From: Apteryx mantelli
Taxonomy: Eukaryota; Chordata; Aves; Apterygiformes; Apterygidae
Assembly (NCBI RefSeq): GCF_036417845.1
Contig: NC_090017.1
Span: forward strand, 496,001-560,000
Length of the DNA: 64,000 bases
Reading direction: 5' to 3'
Position numbers and translations under genes: made by a program. The notes under the pieces are model-generated. The model ran no database searches. It was not told the origin of the DNA and was given only the letters and a program-made list of their open reading frames with translations. This document shows, piece by piece, positions 49,870 to 60,539 of this stretch. Position 1 is the stretch's first letter, and the number at the start of each line of letters is the position of its first letter.

Positions 49870-52620
49870 AGCGAAGGGGGTTAATTAAAACCAGGCCCTT
49901 TCGGGCGAAGGGATGTTCCCACCGGCTGACTGGATGCCGATCCCGCTTGGAGCGCTCGCCTTGGTGCACTCCGCTCGGGGCCAGGACCGGTTTCCGCAGC
50001 CCTGCTCCGCGCCAGCCCCCTCCGCCTCGCCCACGCGCCTGCATCCCCATTCCCATTTTTCCGTTGGATACCGGCCGCGCAAACGAGAGGGAAACCTGCT
50101 GGAGCGCATCGGCGTGCAGCAGGAATGGGGGAATCTCGTGGCATCCGTCCATCCGGCAGGGGCTGGAAAGGCAAACGGACATTTTTAGCGCTGCGGTGGG
50201 GGTTGCTCCGTGCTTCCCTAATAACATGGGGGTCCTTAATGATTCCAGGAGGGATGCGTTAATTAGCCACAGGGAAAAATAACGCCGGGGCCGGGAGAGC
50301 GGCTGCACGGAGTGGTTGCTCCGGTGCCGTGGGAGCGTCCCGGCTTCGCGGCCGGAGAAGCTGCCGCCTTGCAGGCCCGTCCCGCTAATTGCACCGCAAA
50401 CGAGCGGCACCCGTGCGGGGGAGCGCGTCCCCCCCCCCAATGCCCCAGCGCTCCCGCCGCTTCCCTCCAGCGCTTCCATGCCTTTCCGGGAGCACGGAGG
50501 CCACGGCTGGGCAGAGGCCGGCAGAGGAACGCCTGGCATCGCGCGCTCCTGTCCCGGCCAGCCCGGCCCAGCATTAACCTGCCTTTTTTATTGATTTTTT
50601 TATTATCGTTAATTTTCCCCCCCGGAAAGCGCGATATCGGCGGCTTCGCGGGCGGGATTTGCTCCTCACGGCAGCCTACCTTGCTCCCGCGGGACGCCGG
50701 GGCCGCGTGGCGCTCGGCAGCTCGGCGGCGGCCTCGCGTCTGCTCACCGTCTCGGACTGCCTGCGAGGGGCAGAGGAGCCTGTGGCAAAAGCCGGGAAGG
50801 GGGGGGGATGTTCCCGACAAACCTCGCGGAAAACCCCCCAAATTTGCGTCAGGGGCTGAACTCAGACCCCGTCTGGGCAGACTGACGGGCCACGCGTTGT
50901 GCACGTGCTGCGAGAGCCACCGCGGATCGGAGCCCGCGGGGGCCGGGAGGGGAACGGAGGCTGCCGGCGGCTGGAAGCGCCTCCGCCGCGGCCGTCCCCG
51001 GACAAGCCCCTGTTCCTGCCTCAGCAGCCACGGCCCCTTTTCCATAAAAGCCGGGATGGTTTTGACGGACGCGAGCCGGCAGGGAGGGAGCGGGAACGCC
51101 AGGTGCCGGGCTGCCCTCTCCGGTTAAAGCAAGCCCCTTCCTCGGAGGAAAGTCGCTCCGGGCCGCTCCGGCCTTCCCGGCAGAGGGTTTGTCCCTGCTG
51201 GCCTCCGCAGGAGCGCTGACTCCGACCCATGTCAGAAAAGAAAGGAAAACCCTTGGGAAAAGGGGCTTTTGGAAGCCGCCGTTCCCCCGCCGTCGGCCCC
51301 TCTTTGCCGAGCACCCAGGGCGGCGTTATCGCAGCAAGGGGGAATAACTGGGCTGACGATAACCATCGTGATTAACTTCCCGGATTCCTTCCATTCCTTC
51401 CGCAGGGCTCCGGGCAGGTTTTTTGTGTCGGAAAGGTAGGGTTAGGGCAATCTGTGAGTTGACACAGGCGTGTGTGCGTGACTCACGGCGGTTTCGGTTA
51501 TCACCGGAGGCAGCGGTTGGTGCTCGGTGCGCTGGCACGAGCCAAAGCAAACCTGCAGCTTTTAAGCACCAAAATTTAGAGGCGAGTTCTGCACCTCGGT
51601 TTCCATATGTGCAAAACGGGGGGGAAAAGGGTTTTCCTCACACTGGTGTTTCCAGCGAACTGGCAACAACAGCAAACTGGGCTGAAAGAAAAAACGGGCT
51701 TAAAAACATGGTAACGGAGACAAAAATATTGCCCCGGGCTGGTATTGCTAAACGCTGAGATGGTCCGGACGTCACAAAGCAGCCGGATTCACATGAGAAA
51801 TTAAAAACAGACTTTTACCAAGCAGGTTGATTAAAAATGGAATAAACAAGCAAGAACGCGCCCCTTTCCCGTCTGCCCCGTCGCCGTGACGGAAAATGTT
51901 TTAACTCAGCAAAAGTTGTTGGACTCAAAAACAGCAGCAACCGGGTGAATTTTTTCTGGCCGCCGTTATGCATGAGCTCAGATGGAATTATGTTTTTCTT
52001 CTTTCTTTTGGGGCCTTCAAACCTGTGTTTTCTTAATACAGATTGGGAATCGTTATGCTTGTCCCAAATTGAAGAAGAAATGCGAAAAAGAGACTTCAAG
52101 GATACGGAAATCGTCGTGCCGCTCCTCGGCGCCAAGATACGGGGCTGTAAAGCTATTTCTGCGTTTCCTTTAGGGCCGGTGTTGCTTAACGGAGCCATTA
52201 CATTTAATGGCGCTTAATCATTAAACGAGGAGGCTCCTTCCCCCCTCATTTGCGGCAGCGATGTGGAGTTTGGCCTTTCCCCCCGGATTTTTTTTTTCTT
52301 TCCCATTTATCTCCCTCTCTCGTGGTGCAGAAATTGCTGGGTTTGGCCGGGGCGGAGGGGAATTAAGAGGCGCCTGGCGCCGGCGCAGCACTATTTCCAT
52401 TTCCACCAGCCGGGCCGGCTTCGACTCATCCGTGCCACCTGCTGGAAACGCTTTTTAGGGACCAAACGCGCAAAATTTCCTTCCTTACCGCTTCGCCTCC
52501 CTCTGCCCGCTTGTCCCTGGAAAAATAACCCCCACGAAACCCATGTTTATCTCCCGACTTATCACCGTACCTCGCGGAGGGGCCAAAGGTGGCGTGGGGC
52601 CGACGCTCCATGTTGCGGTG
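49870..52620. other. Unique, lower-GC intergenic stretch between INCA1 and KIF1C
   Basis: About 2.7 kb without minisatellites and with visibly lower GC (AT-rich patches near 50575-50615, 51700-52060 and 52180-52240). I find no conserved coding exon or recognised transposable element. Open frames here are short and lack splice or codon support. It is the head-to-head side of INCA1 and KIF1C, so regulatory content is plausible but not shown. Confidence 0.5.
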
Positions 52621-54070
52621 CCGCCGGGGGAACAGAGGGGAAAGGGAGGGAAACGTGAGGGAAAAGGTTGGTGGGAAAACGGAGGGAATGTGTGGGAGGG
52701 AAAGGGAGAGAAAACAGAGGGGAAGGAGGGAAAAGTTGCAGAGAAACGGAGGGAGAATGGAGGGAAAAGTGAGGGGAAAGTGTGAGGGAGAATTGGAGGG
52801 AAATGTGTGGGGGGAAAATGGAGGGAAAAGTGACAGGAAAATGGAGGGAAACTTGTGACAGGAAATGGAGAGAAAAGTGTGAGGGAAAATTGGAGGGAAA
52901 ATGGAGGGAAATGTGTGGTGGAAATGGAGGGAAATGGAGGGAAAAGTGTGACAGGAAAGTGGAGGGAAACTTGTGACAGGAAAGTGGAGGGAAACCTGTG
53001 ACAGGAAAATGGAGGGAAACTTGTGACAGGAAAGTGGAGGGAAACCTGTGACAGGAAAGTGGAGGGAAACTTGTGACAGGAAAGTGGAGGGAAACCTGTG
53101 ACAGAAAAGTGGAGGGAAACTTGTGACAGGAAATGGAGGGAAAAGTGTGACAAGAAAATGGAGGGAAAAGTGTGACAGGAAATGGAGAGAAAAGTGTGAC
53201 GGGAAAATGGAGGGAAACCTGTGACAGGAAAATGGAGGGAAGGTATGAGGGAAAGGAGGGAAAATGAAGGGGAAATGGAAGAAAGTGTGAAGGGAAATTG
53301 GAGAGAAAGAAAGGAAAAGTGTGGTGAGAAAATGTAGGGACAGTGGAGGGAAACGTGTGGCAGGGGAATGGAGAGGAAGGAGAGAAAAGTGTGGTGGGAA
53401 AAAGGAGGGAAGGTGGGAGGGAAAGGAGGGAAAATGGAGGGAAACGTGTGACAGAAAAACAGGGAAAGAAGGGAAAAGTGGCAGGAAATTGGAAGAAAAG
53501 TGAGGGAAAATGGAGGGAAAAGTGTGAGAGGAAAATGGAGGGAAGGTATGAGGGAAAGGAGGAAAAATAGAGGGAAGAATGTGAGGGAAAGGAGGGGAAA
53601 TGGAGGGGATGGAGGGAAAGTGTTACAGGAAAATGGAGGGAAATGTGTGTGAGGTAAAGGAGGGAAAATGAAGGGGAAGGAGGGAAAATGTTGCAGAGAA
53701 ACAGAGGGAGAATGAGGGAAAAAGTGTGTCAGGAAAATGGAGGGAAAGTGTGAGGGAAAAGTGAGGAAAAAGTGAGGGAAACATGTCAGGAAAACAGAGG
53801 GAATGTATGAGGGAAAATGGAGGGGAAATGGAGGGAAGAGTGTGAGGGAAAAGGGAGTGGAAAGTGTGACAGGAAAAAGGAGGGAAGATGTGAGGGAAAG
53901 GAGGGAAAATGGAGGGAAGCGTGTGGCAGGAAAAGAGAGGGAAAGAAGGGACCAGTGTGGTGGGAAAATGGAGAGAAAATGGAGGGAAAAGCGTTACAGG
54001 AAAATGAAAGGAAAGTGTAAGGGAAAAGAGGGGAAATGGAGGGAAAAGTGTGGCAGGGAAATGGGGGGGG
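52620..54070. repeat. Purine-rich minisatellite
   Basis: About 1.45 kb of GGAGGGAAA-based units (GAAAATGGAGGGAAA, GTGTGACAGGAAA, GTGGAGGGAAACTTGTGACA), 18-36 bp period. The plus strand is almost all A and G apart from TGTGAC-type interruptions. Confidence 0.93.
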
Positions 54071-54830
54071 ACGGCGGAGGGGACGGAGGGCGACGGGGGG
54101 AACCGCAGGGTCGATTCATCTGCGTGAAGGGTGGGAAAGCCGGAACATCCGTGGCATCAAACGTCCGGGTGCGACGGCGGGAGAAGGGTCGGGAACGCGG
54201 GGGGAAAGACAGCGAGGAACAGCGACCGACCCTCCGGGGCCGGCTCAAAAGCGCGCTGTGATTTTTAAGCACTTTACAGGCAAACTTCTCCCCGCGCCGT
54301 GTGTTTCCTGCCCCGTCGCTGCCCGGAGGAAACGGGGCGGATTTCCTCGGACACCATTGGGGAGCCCTCCGCTCGGGGGCTCCTTCCCGTCGGAAGGGAC
54401 CCGGAGCCGGCCCCCTGGCATGTGCCGGTGGTCTCGCTGGCGTCACTGCTCGTATCCTGCTCGAAAACCTCGTTTGATTTCTGACTTTTGTCCGAAAACC
54501 GCCTGAAGTCCAGCAGGAGCGGGGCCCGGCTCTGGGATGGATCCGTGCATCACTGCCGGAGCGGCCGTGCCGTACGCTAGATGGCAGTCCTTCTCCGGCA
54601 GCCCCGGGCGCCTCCGCCACACTTTTGCTGAGCTTTAGTCCATTTTTCGACCTGCTACCAGAAAAGGAGCATTTTCTGCTGAAGGAAAAAATCCCAAAAC
54701 AGCACATTAAGGGAAGCGGCTCTTCCCATGGAGCCTCTCCTCTCCTCCTGGACACGAGCCCAGCCATTGGCATGTGCCTTCACCTGCCTCCTGTGCTGTT
54801 TTTCCTCTGCGGCCAGGTGTGCCAGGGCAC
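54070..54830. other. Unique intergenic stretch
   Basis: Non-repetitive, moderate GC, no gene recognised. It separates the purine-rich array from the CA/CG-rich microsatellite region. Confidence 0.45.
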
Positions 54831-54834
54831 AGGT

Positions 54835-55174
54835 ATGTGCATACACACGTGTGATAACACACGTGACACTGCTCACATGTGCACGCTGCATGTGCGGCAG
54901 CGCTGCTGCCACACACGCACACGCAATGACGCAAGGTGTGCACGCGCGGCTCCCCACCCCGTGGGCGCCCACACGCACATGCTAACGCACACGCTGTCCC
55001 ATGCATGCACGCTTCACGCGTGACACTGCTGCTGTGCATGCGCACGCAGCGCGTGACGCTTGCTGTGGGTGCACGCGTGAGTCTCCACGCATGCACACGT
55101 GTGCACACAGGTGTACATGTGGACACGCACAGATGCACATGCGTGTGGGGGACGGACACACACACACACACACA

Positions 55175-55218
<44 letters not shown>

Positions 55219-55260
55219 CACGCACACGCACACGCACACGCGCACACACACACACACACG
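54835..55260. repeat. CA/CACG microsatellite region
   Basis: Degenerate CACG/TGCA-rich sequence leads into about 100 bp of pure (CA)n, (CGCA)n and (CA)n at 55157-55260. The alternating purine-pyrimidine run ends about 320 bp upstream of the proposed KIF1C first exon. Confidence 0.95.
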
Positions 55261-55289
55261 GCCCCACCTCCTGTCCCAATTCTCGTTGC

Positions 55290-55584
55290 CCTTTTAACGG
55301 CCGGAGGGGGGCGTGGCTCCTCCTCGACCCCGCCCCCTGGCGCGCGCGGGGCCCCGCCCAGGCCCCGCCCCGCGCCGCCCGCGCCGCCGCCGCCGCCGCC
55401 GCTCGGCCCGGCCCCGGCTCCGGCTCGGGCTCCGGCTCCCGCCCCGCTCCCGCCCCGCTCCCGCTCCCGCCGCGCCCCGGCGACGATGCCGCAGCCGCAG
55501 CCGCAGCCGCGGGGCCGCGGGCGGGGCTATAGCGCTGGGGATCGCCCCGCTGCGGGCCGGAGGCCATGAGGGGACGCGGGGCAG
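55290..55584 (+). promoter_or_regulatory. Candidate KIF1C CpG-island promoter and non-coding first exon
   Basis: CpG-dense, with repeated CCCCGCCC and CTCCCGCCCCGCTCCCG GC boxes and a CTATAG element at 55527-55532. The sequence GGGGCAG/gtgagt at 55584/55585 is a strong splice donor. KIF1C coding begins only at 60540 behind an acceptor (ccgcag at 60487-60492), so an upstream non-coding exon is required; this is the best candidate. No transcript evidence is available. Confidence 0.5.
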
Positions 55585-55639
55585 GTGAGTGACCGGCTCG
55601 GCGGGCACCGGGCCCGGGGCGGGGGGGGGGCTGCGGACG

Positions 55640-57285
55640 GGTCGGGGGGGGGTCGATCCAGGTGGGGGGGGAGCAGCAGGTAGGGGGAGGCGTGAGGATT
55701 TGGGGAGGCAGATTTAGGGGGTCCGGGGGGGTCGATCCGGGTGCGGGGGGGCTTTAGGGAAGCGGGGGGCAGGTTTAGGGGGTCCGGGGGGGGTCGATCC
55801 GGGTGCGGGGGGGCTTTAGGGAAGCGGGGGGCAGGTTTAGGGGGTCCGGAGGGGTCGATCCGGGTGCGGGGGGGCTTTAGGGAAGCGGGGGGCAGATTTA
55901 GGGGGTCCGGGGGGGTCGATCCGGGTGCGGGGGGGCTTTAGGGAAGCGGGGGGCAGATTTCGGGGGTCCGGGGGGGTCGATCCGGGTGGGGGGAAGCTTT
56001 AGGGAAGCGGGGGGCAGGTTTAGGGGGTCCGGGGGGGTCGATCCGGGTGCGGGGGGGCTTTAGGGAAGCGGGGGGCAGGTTTGGGGGGTCCGGGGGGGTC
56101 GATCCGGGTGCGGGGGGGCTTTAGGGAAGCGGGGGGCAGGTTTAGGGGGTCCGGGGGGGTCGATCCGGGGGGGGGGAGCTTTAGGGAAGCGGGGGGCAGG
56201 TTTGGGGGGTCCGGGGGGGTCGATCCGGGTGCGGGGGGGCTTTAGGGAAGCGGGGGGCAGGTTTAGGGGGTCTGGGGGGATCGATTCCGGGTGCGGGGGA
56301 GCTTCAGGAAGCGGGGGGCAGGTTTAGGGGGTCCGGGGGGGTCGATCCGGGTGCGGGGGGGCTTTAGGGAAGCGGGGGGCAGGTTTAGGGGGTCTGGGGG
56401 GATCGATCCGGGTGCGGGGGAGCTTTAGGAAGCGGGGGGCAGGTTTAGGGGGTCCGGGGGGGGTCGATCCGGGTGCGGGGGGGCTTTAGGGAAGCGGGGG
56501 GCAGGTTTAGGGGGTCCGGGGGGGTCGATCCGGGGGGGGGGAGCTTTAGGGAAGCGGGGGGCAGGTTTGGGGGGGTCCGGGGGGGTCGATCCGGGTGCGG
56601 GGGGGCTTTAGGGAAGCGGGGGGCAGGTTTAGGGGGTCTGGGGGGATCGATCCGGGTGCGGGGGAGCTTCAGGGAAGCGGGGGGCAGGTTTAGGGGGTCC
56701 GGGGGGGTCGATCCGGGTGCGGGGGGCTTTAGGGAAGCGGGGGGCAGGTTTAGGGGGTCTGGGGGGATCGATCCGGGTGCGGGGGAGCTTTAGGGAAGCG
56801 GGGGGCAGGTTTAGGGGGTCCGGGGGGGTCGATCCGGGTGCGGGGGGGCTTTAGGGAAGCGGGGGGCAGGTTTAGGGGGTCTGGGGGGATCGATCCGGGT
56901 GCGGGGGAGCTTCAGGGAAGCGGGGGGCAGGTTTAGGGGGTCCGGGGGGATCGATCCGGGTGCGGGGGAGCTTCAGGGAAGCGGGGGGCAGGTTTTAGGG
57001 GGTCCGGGGGGGTCCGATCCGGGTGCGGGGGGGCTTTAGGGAAGCGGGGGGCAGTTTAGGGGGTCTGGGGGGATCGATCCGGGTGCGGGGGAGCTTTAGG
57101 GAAGCGGGGGGCAGGTTTAGGGGGTCCGGGGGGGTCGATCCGGGTGCGGGGGGGCTTTAGGGAAGCGGGGGGCAGGTTTAGGGGGTCTGGGGGATCGATC
57201 CGGGTGCGGGGGAGCTTCAGGGAAGCGGGGGGCAGGTTTAGGGGGTCCGGGGGGGTCGATCCGGGTGCGAGGGAGCAGCAGGTAA
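55640..57285. repeat. 61-bp minisatellite, about 27 copies, in probable KIF1C intron 1
   Basis: Very regular unit: GGTCGATCCGGGTGCGGGGG, then GGCTTTAGGGAAGCGGGGGG, then CAGGTTTAGGGGGTCCGGGG. Variants alternate between TCCGGGGGGGTCGATC and TCTGGGGGGATCGATC forms, showing higher-order structure on the right half. Each unit carries several CpG sites. Confidence 0.95.
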
Positions 57286-57289
57286 GCGG

Positions 57290-60200
57290 CACCCTGAGGT
57301 CCGAGGTGGGGGACATGATTTGGGATCAATCCCGGTGCCGGAAAACGTCCGCGGCGGAGGCCGGAGCCGTGCGGGGCCTCGGAGCGGCGGCTCCTCGGTA
57401 TCGGCGCTCCGGAAGCCGTGGGATTATTTTTAGCGCCGAGCGGCCTTTCCCCCCCCCGCGTCTCCCCTCCCCTCCGCGTTCCCTCCTCCCTTTGCCCTCT
57501 GATTCATCGGACCTGAAGCGTCTCCCGAGTCCTGCCGGGCCGGGCCAGGGCGGCTCTCCGGGCTCCTGGAATCCCGGCACCACCCGGGGCCTCCGGAAAA
57601 AACTAGATAGAAGCAGGTTAGAAACGGGGCTGCGGCCCAGCACCACAACCCCGCGGGTTTCCGCGGATCCTTGCGCCGCCGGGCGCAGAGAGGACGGGAG
57701 ACTCCGGGTGGTTTTTTTTTTTCCGGGGTGATCGCCGCGTCTCCCGGGAAGGAGCGAGGTTCCCAGGGGAGCGCGCACGACCCCTCTGCTTTCCGCCTTG
57801 ACACGCGAAGCCGCCCGCGGAGCCGTACGGAAGACGGGAAGGTCGAGGCAGGCCTCAACCTTTGCGCCGTGAAAACCTGTCCGTGCGGCCTCCGGCTCTT
57901 CCGTGGGTGGGGAATTCTCGGGCCGGCACGTGTGGTGCCGCGGAGGTTTCGGAGGTAACCGGGGGGCTCGGCCCGGGCTCATTGCTCTCGCTTTGGCGCC
58001 TTGTTTCCCTGACTTTTCTGCCTTATCGGCCGCTCCGGGCGGAGAACGCGCTCCGGGAGGTGTGGAAAGCCGCTGGCACGGGCAGCGGCGGAGCGGCTGG
58101 GAGCCGCCGGCATGAGGCCCAGCTCCCGCGGGGTGGCTTGGGGCGCGGTTTCAAAGGCCGGTGGGATCCCCGCCTTTCCCATCGGCTCCTCCGACCCCGA
58201 GGTATCCCAGGGCGTTTGAGCCGAGCCGTCGGATGGGCCGTGACCCCCCCGGCACCGGAGAGAAGCGAGGGAGCGTCCGCGGGGCCGAGCGAGGGCTCCG
58301 GGAAGCGGGCCGGCGGTGGCGGATAACTGCCTCCACCTGCCTGTGCCGACCGGGAAAACGCCCTGGATGCCTTCGGGCTCCGCGGCGCTTCCTCGCTCTC
58401 CCGGCTGCTCTGCTTTGACAGCGAATTTGAGGGATACGAACTTTTGCCGGGAGCGAAGGCGGCGGGAGCAGAGCGGGCCGCCCGCAGCCGAGGCCGCGTT
58501 CCCCTGGGAGCGAGGAACGTCCCGCGTTCCCCTGCCCTCCGCGGATTACGGCCCCGATTCGGGGTGTTCCGCACCCCTTCCTGGCCGGCGCGGTCCGGAG
58601 AGCCGCTTCCGCGCGGAGCCGCTCCGGGTCACGCGGGCATCGCGGGGGCCGGCCGGCCCGAATTAGCCCTGCCGGCGCGGTGCCCCTTTGCCGGGGGAAT
58701 GCTGGTGGCGGCGGCGCGGATTAAGGGCTTGGGTTACAGCGCTCCGGCGGGGGCCGCGGGCCCCTTCCTATCCCCATTCCGCAGGTCGGGAAAACTGAGG
58801 CGCCGCTCCCGGCTTCCGGCCGTTTCCCAGGCGGGATTCCCGTGCGCCGAGCTGCCGGCTCCCTGCCGAGCGCTCCTGCAGCGGCGGCGGCGCCTCGCTT
58901 CGGTTTTCCGCCCTCGCCGCCTTTCCCTGCCGGACCCCGCGGCTCTCGCGGCCGTTCGGAAAGCTCTGGCGTCGCGAAGGGATTCGGGACCGGCCGGAGC
59001 CGCGGCGTCGCTCCCGCGGCCGCGCGTTTCGGAGAGAAACTTCCTGCTTTCCGCCCGCTGCGACCCGGATTCGCTCGGAGCTGGCGGTGGTGGCGGGGGG
59101 GGGAGGCGCTGGGAAAGCCGCGAAGCCGGGAGGAAAAGCCGGCTGCCGCTTCGCGCTGCTCCGCGCCGCTCCCGGCGCGATTAAAGCGATCGCTTCCCGA
59201 AGAAGGGAAACGGCCGGATCGCTTTTCCTGGCCGCCGTTTCAAGTATGCGCCGCGTCGCTCTTTCCTCCGCCGGCGCCCGCTCCCTGGCCCCGGGGCCGC
59301 TCGCGGGGCGCTTTCCCGGCCGGAGTTTCTCCGGGGAGCCGGGGAAAACCCTCGGTGGGGAACCGCAATTATCTCCCGGCGCTTTCCCCCCTCCGCCAAG
59401 CGCCCCGGAGCGGCTCCGCGCTTCCGTAATTGTCCTAATGGCTCCCGACGGCGGCGCGCCTCCTCCCCGCCCGGCCGCGAGGCTAATTAGCGGCGGCGGC
59501 GCTCGCGGTCCTAATTGAGCCGGCGGGGAGAGTCCCCCGGAACGGCCCCGCGTGGGAAAGGCCTCCGGAGCCGGCGTTCCCCAGCGCTCCGGCCTCGAAG
59601 CTCCGGCCCCGGCGCTTCCCGCGGGTGAGTGTCCCGGCAGGGGAAACGCGGCGTTTCCCCCCCACCCCCCCCTGGAGACGCCGGAGGTGGGAGAAGGTGG
59701 CTGAACGCAGCCGCTCGCGTGGGAAGCAGCTGCCGATCCGGCTGCGGGAGGTGCCGCGTCCCGTGGGATTCGGGAGCCCCGGGAAGAGGCGGCGGCTCTG
59801 GGGCGAAGGCGCGGACGCTCTGTGGGAGCCGGCAGCATCCGCCTGCTCCGGCGGCTCCGAGCCTGCCGGCCTCCGCGGGTCTCCCCACTTTCCGGGCCAG
59901 AAAGGGGCCGTTTGCACTCGGAGACATCGGGAATATCTTCTCCCATGTTCCCGAATGGGATCTCTCGCTTCCCGGGTGCCGCCGTCGGGACCTTCTTCCT
60001 GAGCACGCGAAACCCGGGAAAACCGCGCAAAACCCGTTTGGGAACGCCGGGGCCGCTCCGGTGCTCCCGTCCAAACCGGCGGCTCCTTCCCCGGCCCGGA
60101 GACGTCTTCCTAAGAGAGAAGGAAAAGAGGCGGCAGCTTCCCGTATCCGATGCTCGAAAATCCCCGGCTGAGGCCATAAAACGCGGCTTTTCCTGCGAAA

Positions 60201-60480
60201 ACGGGGGAGGCAGCGGCCGGCGCCGGCGGTCCGTCCTCGGCGCGGGGGCTCTCCGGCGGCCGGCGCGGAGGCGGCGCTCTCCCGCGGGAAGGCGGCGCTT
60301 CCCGCCACGGGGGGGAATCCAGCCGCTCCGCTCCGCTGCAGCACAGCTGCTGGGGCTAAAAATACCGCCGGGACGCGCCGTAACGGGGCCGCGGCGCTGT
60401 AACCGGCCTCCGGCGCCGGGAAACGCCGGGAAGTGCCGGGAAGAAGCGCGGCTCCCGGGATGGAGTGCCGACGCCGCCCC
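57290..60480. other. Unique GC-rich stretch, probable KIF1C intron 1
   Basis: About 3.2 kb without minisatellites, very CpG-rich, containing no exon I can recognise. Many overlapping open frames exist on both strands because stop codons are rare at this base composition; none shows conserved protein sequence. Confidence 0.5.
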
Positions 60481-60501
60481 CTCGCTCCGCAGGGTAGCTC
60501 C

Positions 60502-60525
60502 ATGAGCGCCGGCTGCCCGCCCTGA
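60502..60525 (+). promoter_or_regulatory. Short upstream ORF before KIF1C
   Basis: ATG at 60502 opens a seven-codon frame (MSAGCPP) ending in TGA at 60523-60525, 14 bp before the KIF1C ATG. It lies in the same exon, downstream of the acceptor at 60487-60492. Confidence 0.6.
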
Positions 60526-60539
60526 GCCCGGCGCCCACC

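Noticed and set aside
51945-52217. 90-residue open frame ending near 52217
   Set aside because: AT-rich unique DNA with intron-like features, no recognisable homology and no splice support; likely chance.
57290-60480. Several open frames of 150-560 residues on both strands
   Set aside because: Stop codons are rare at this GC content; the translated sequence is Arg/Ala/Gly/Pro-rich noise without conserved motifs.
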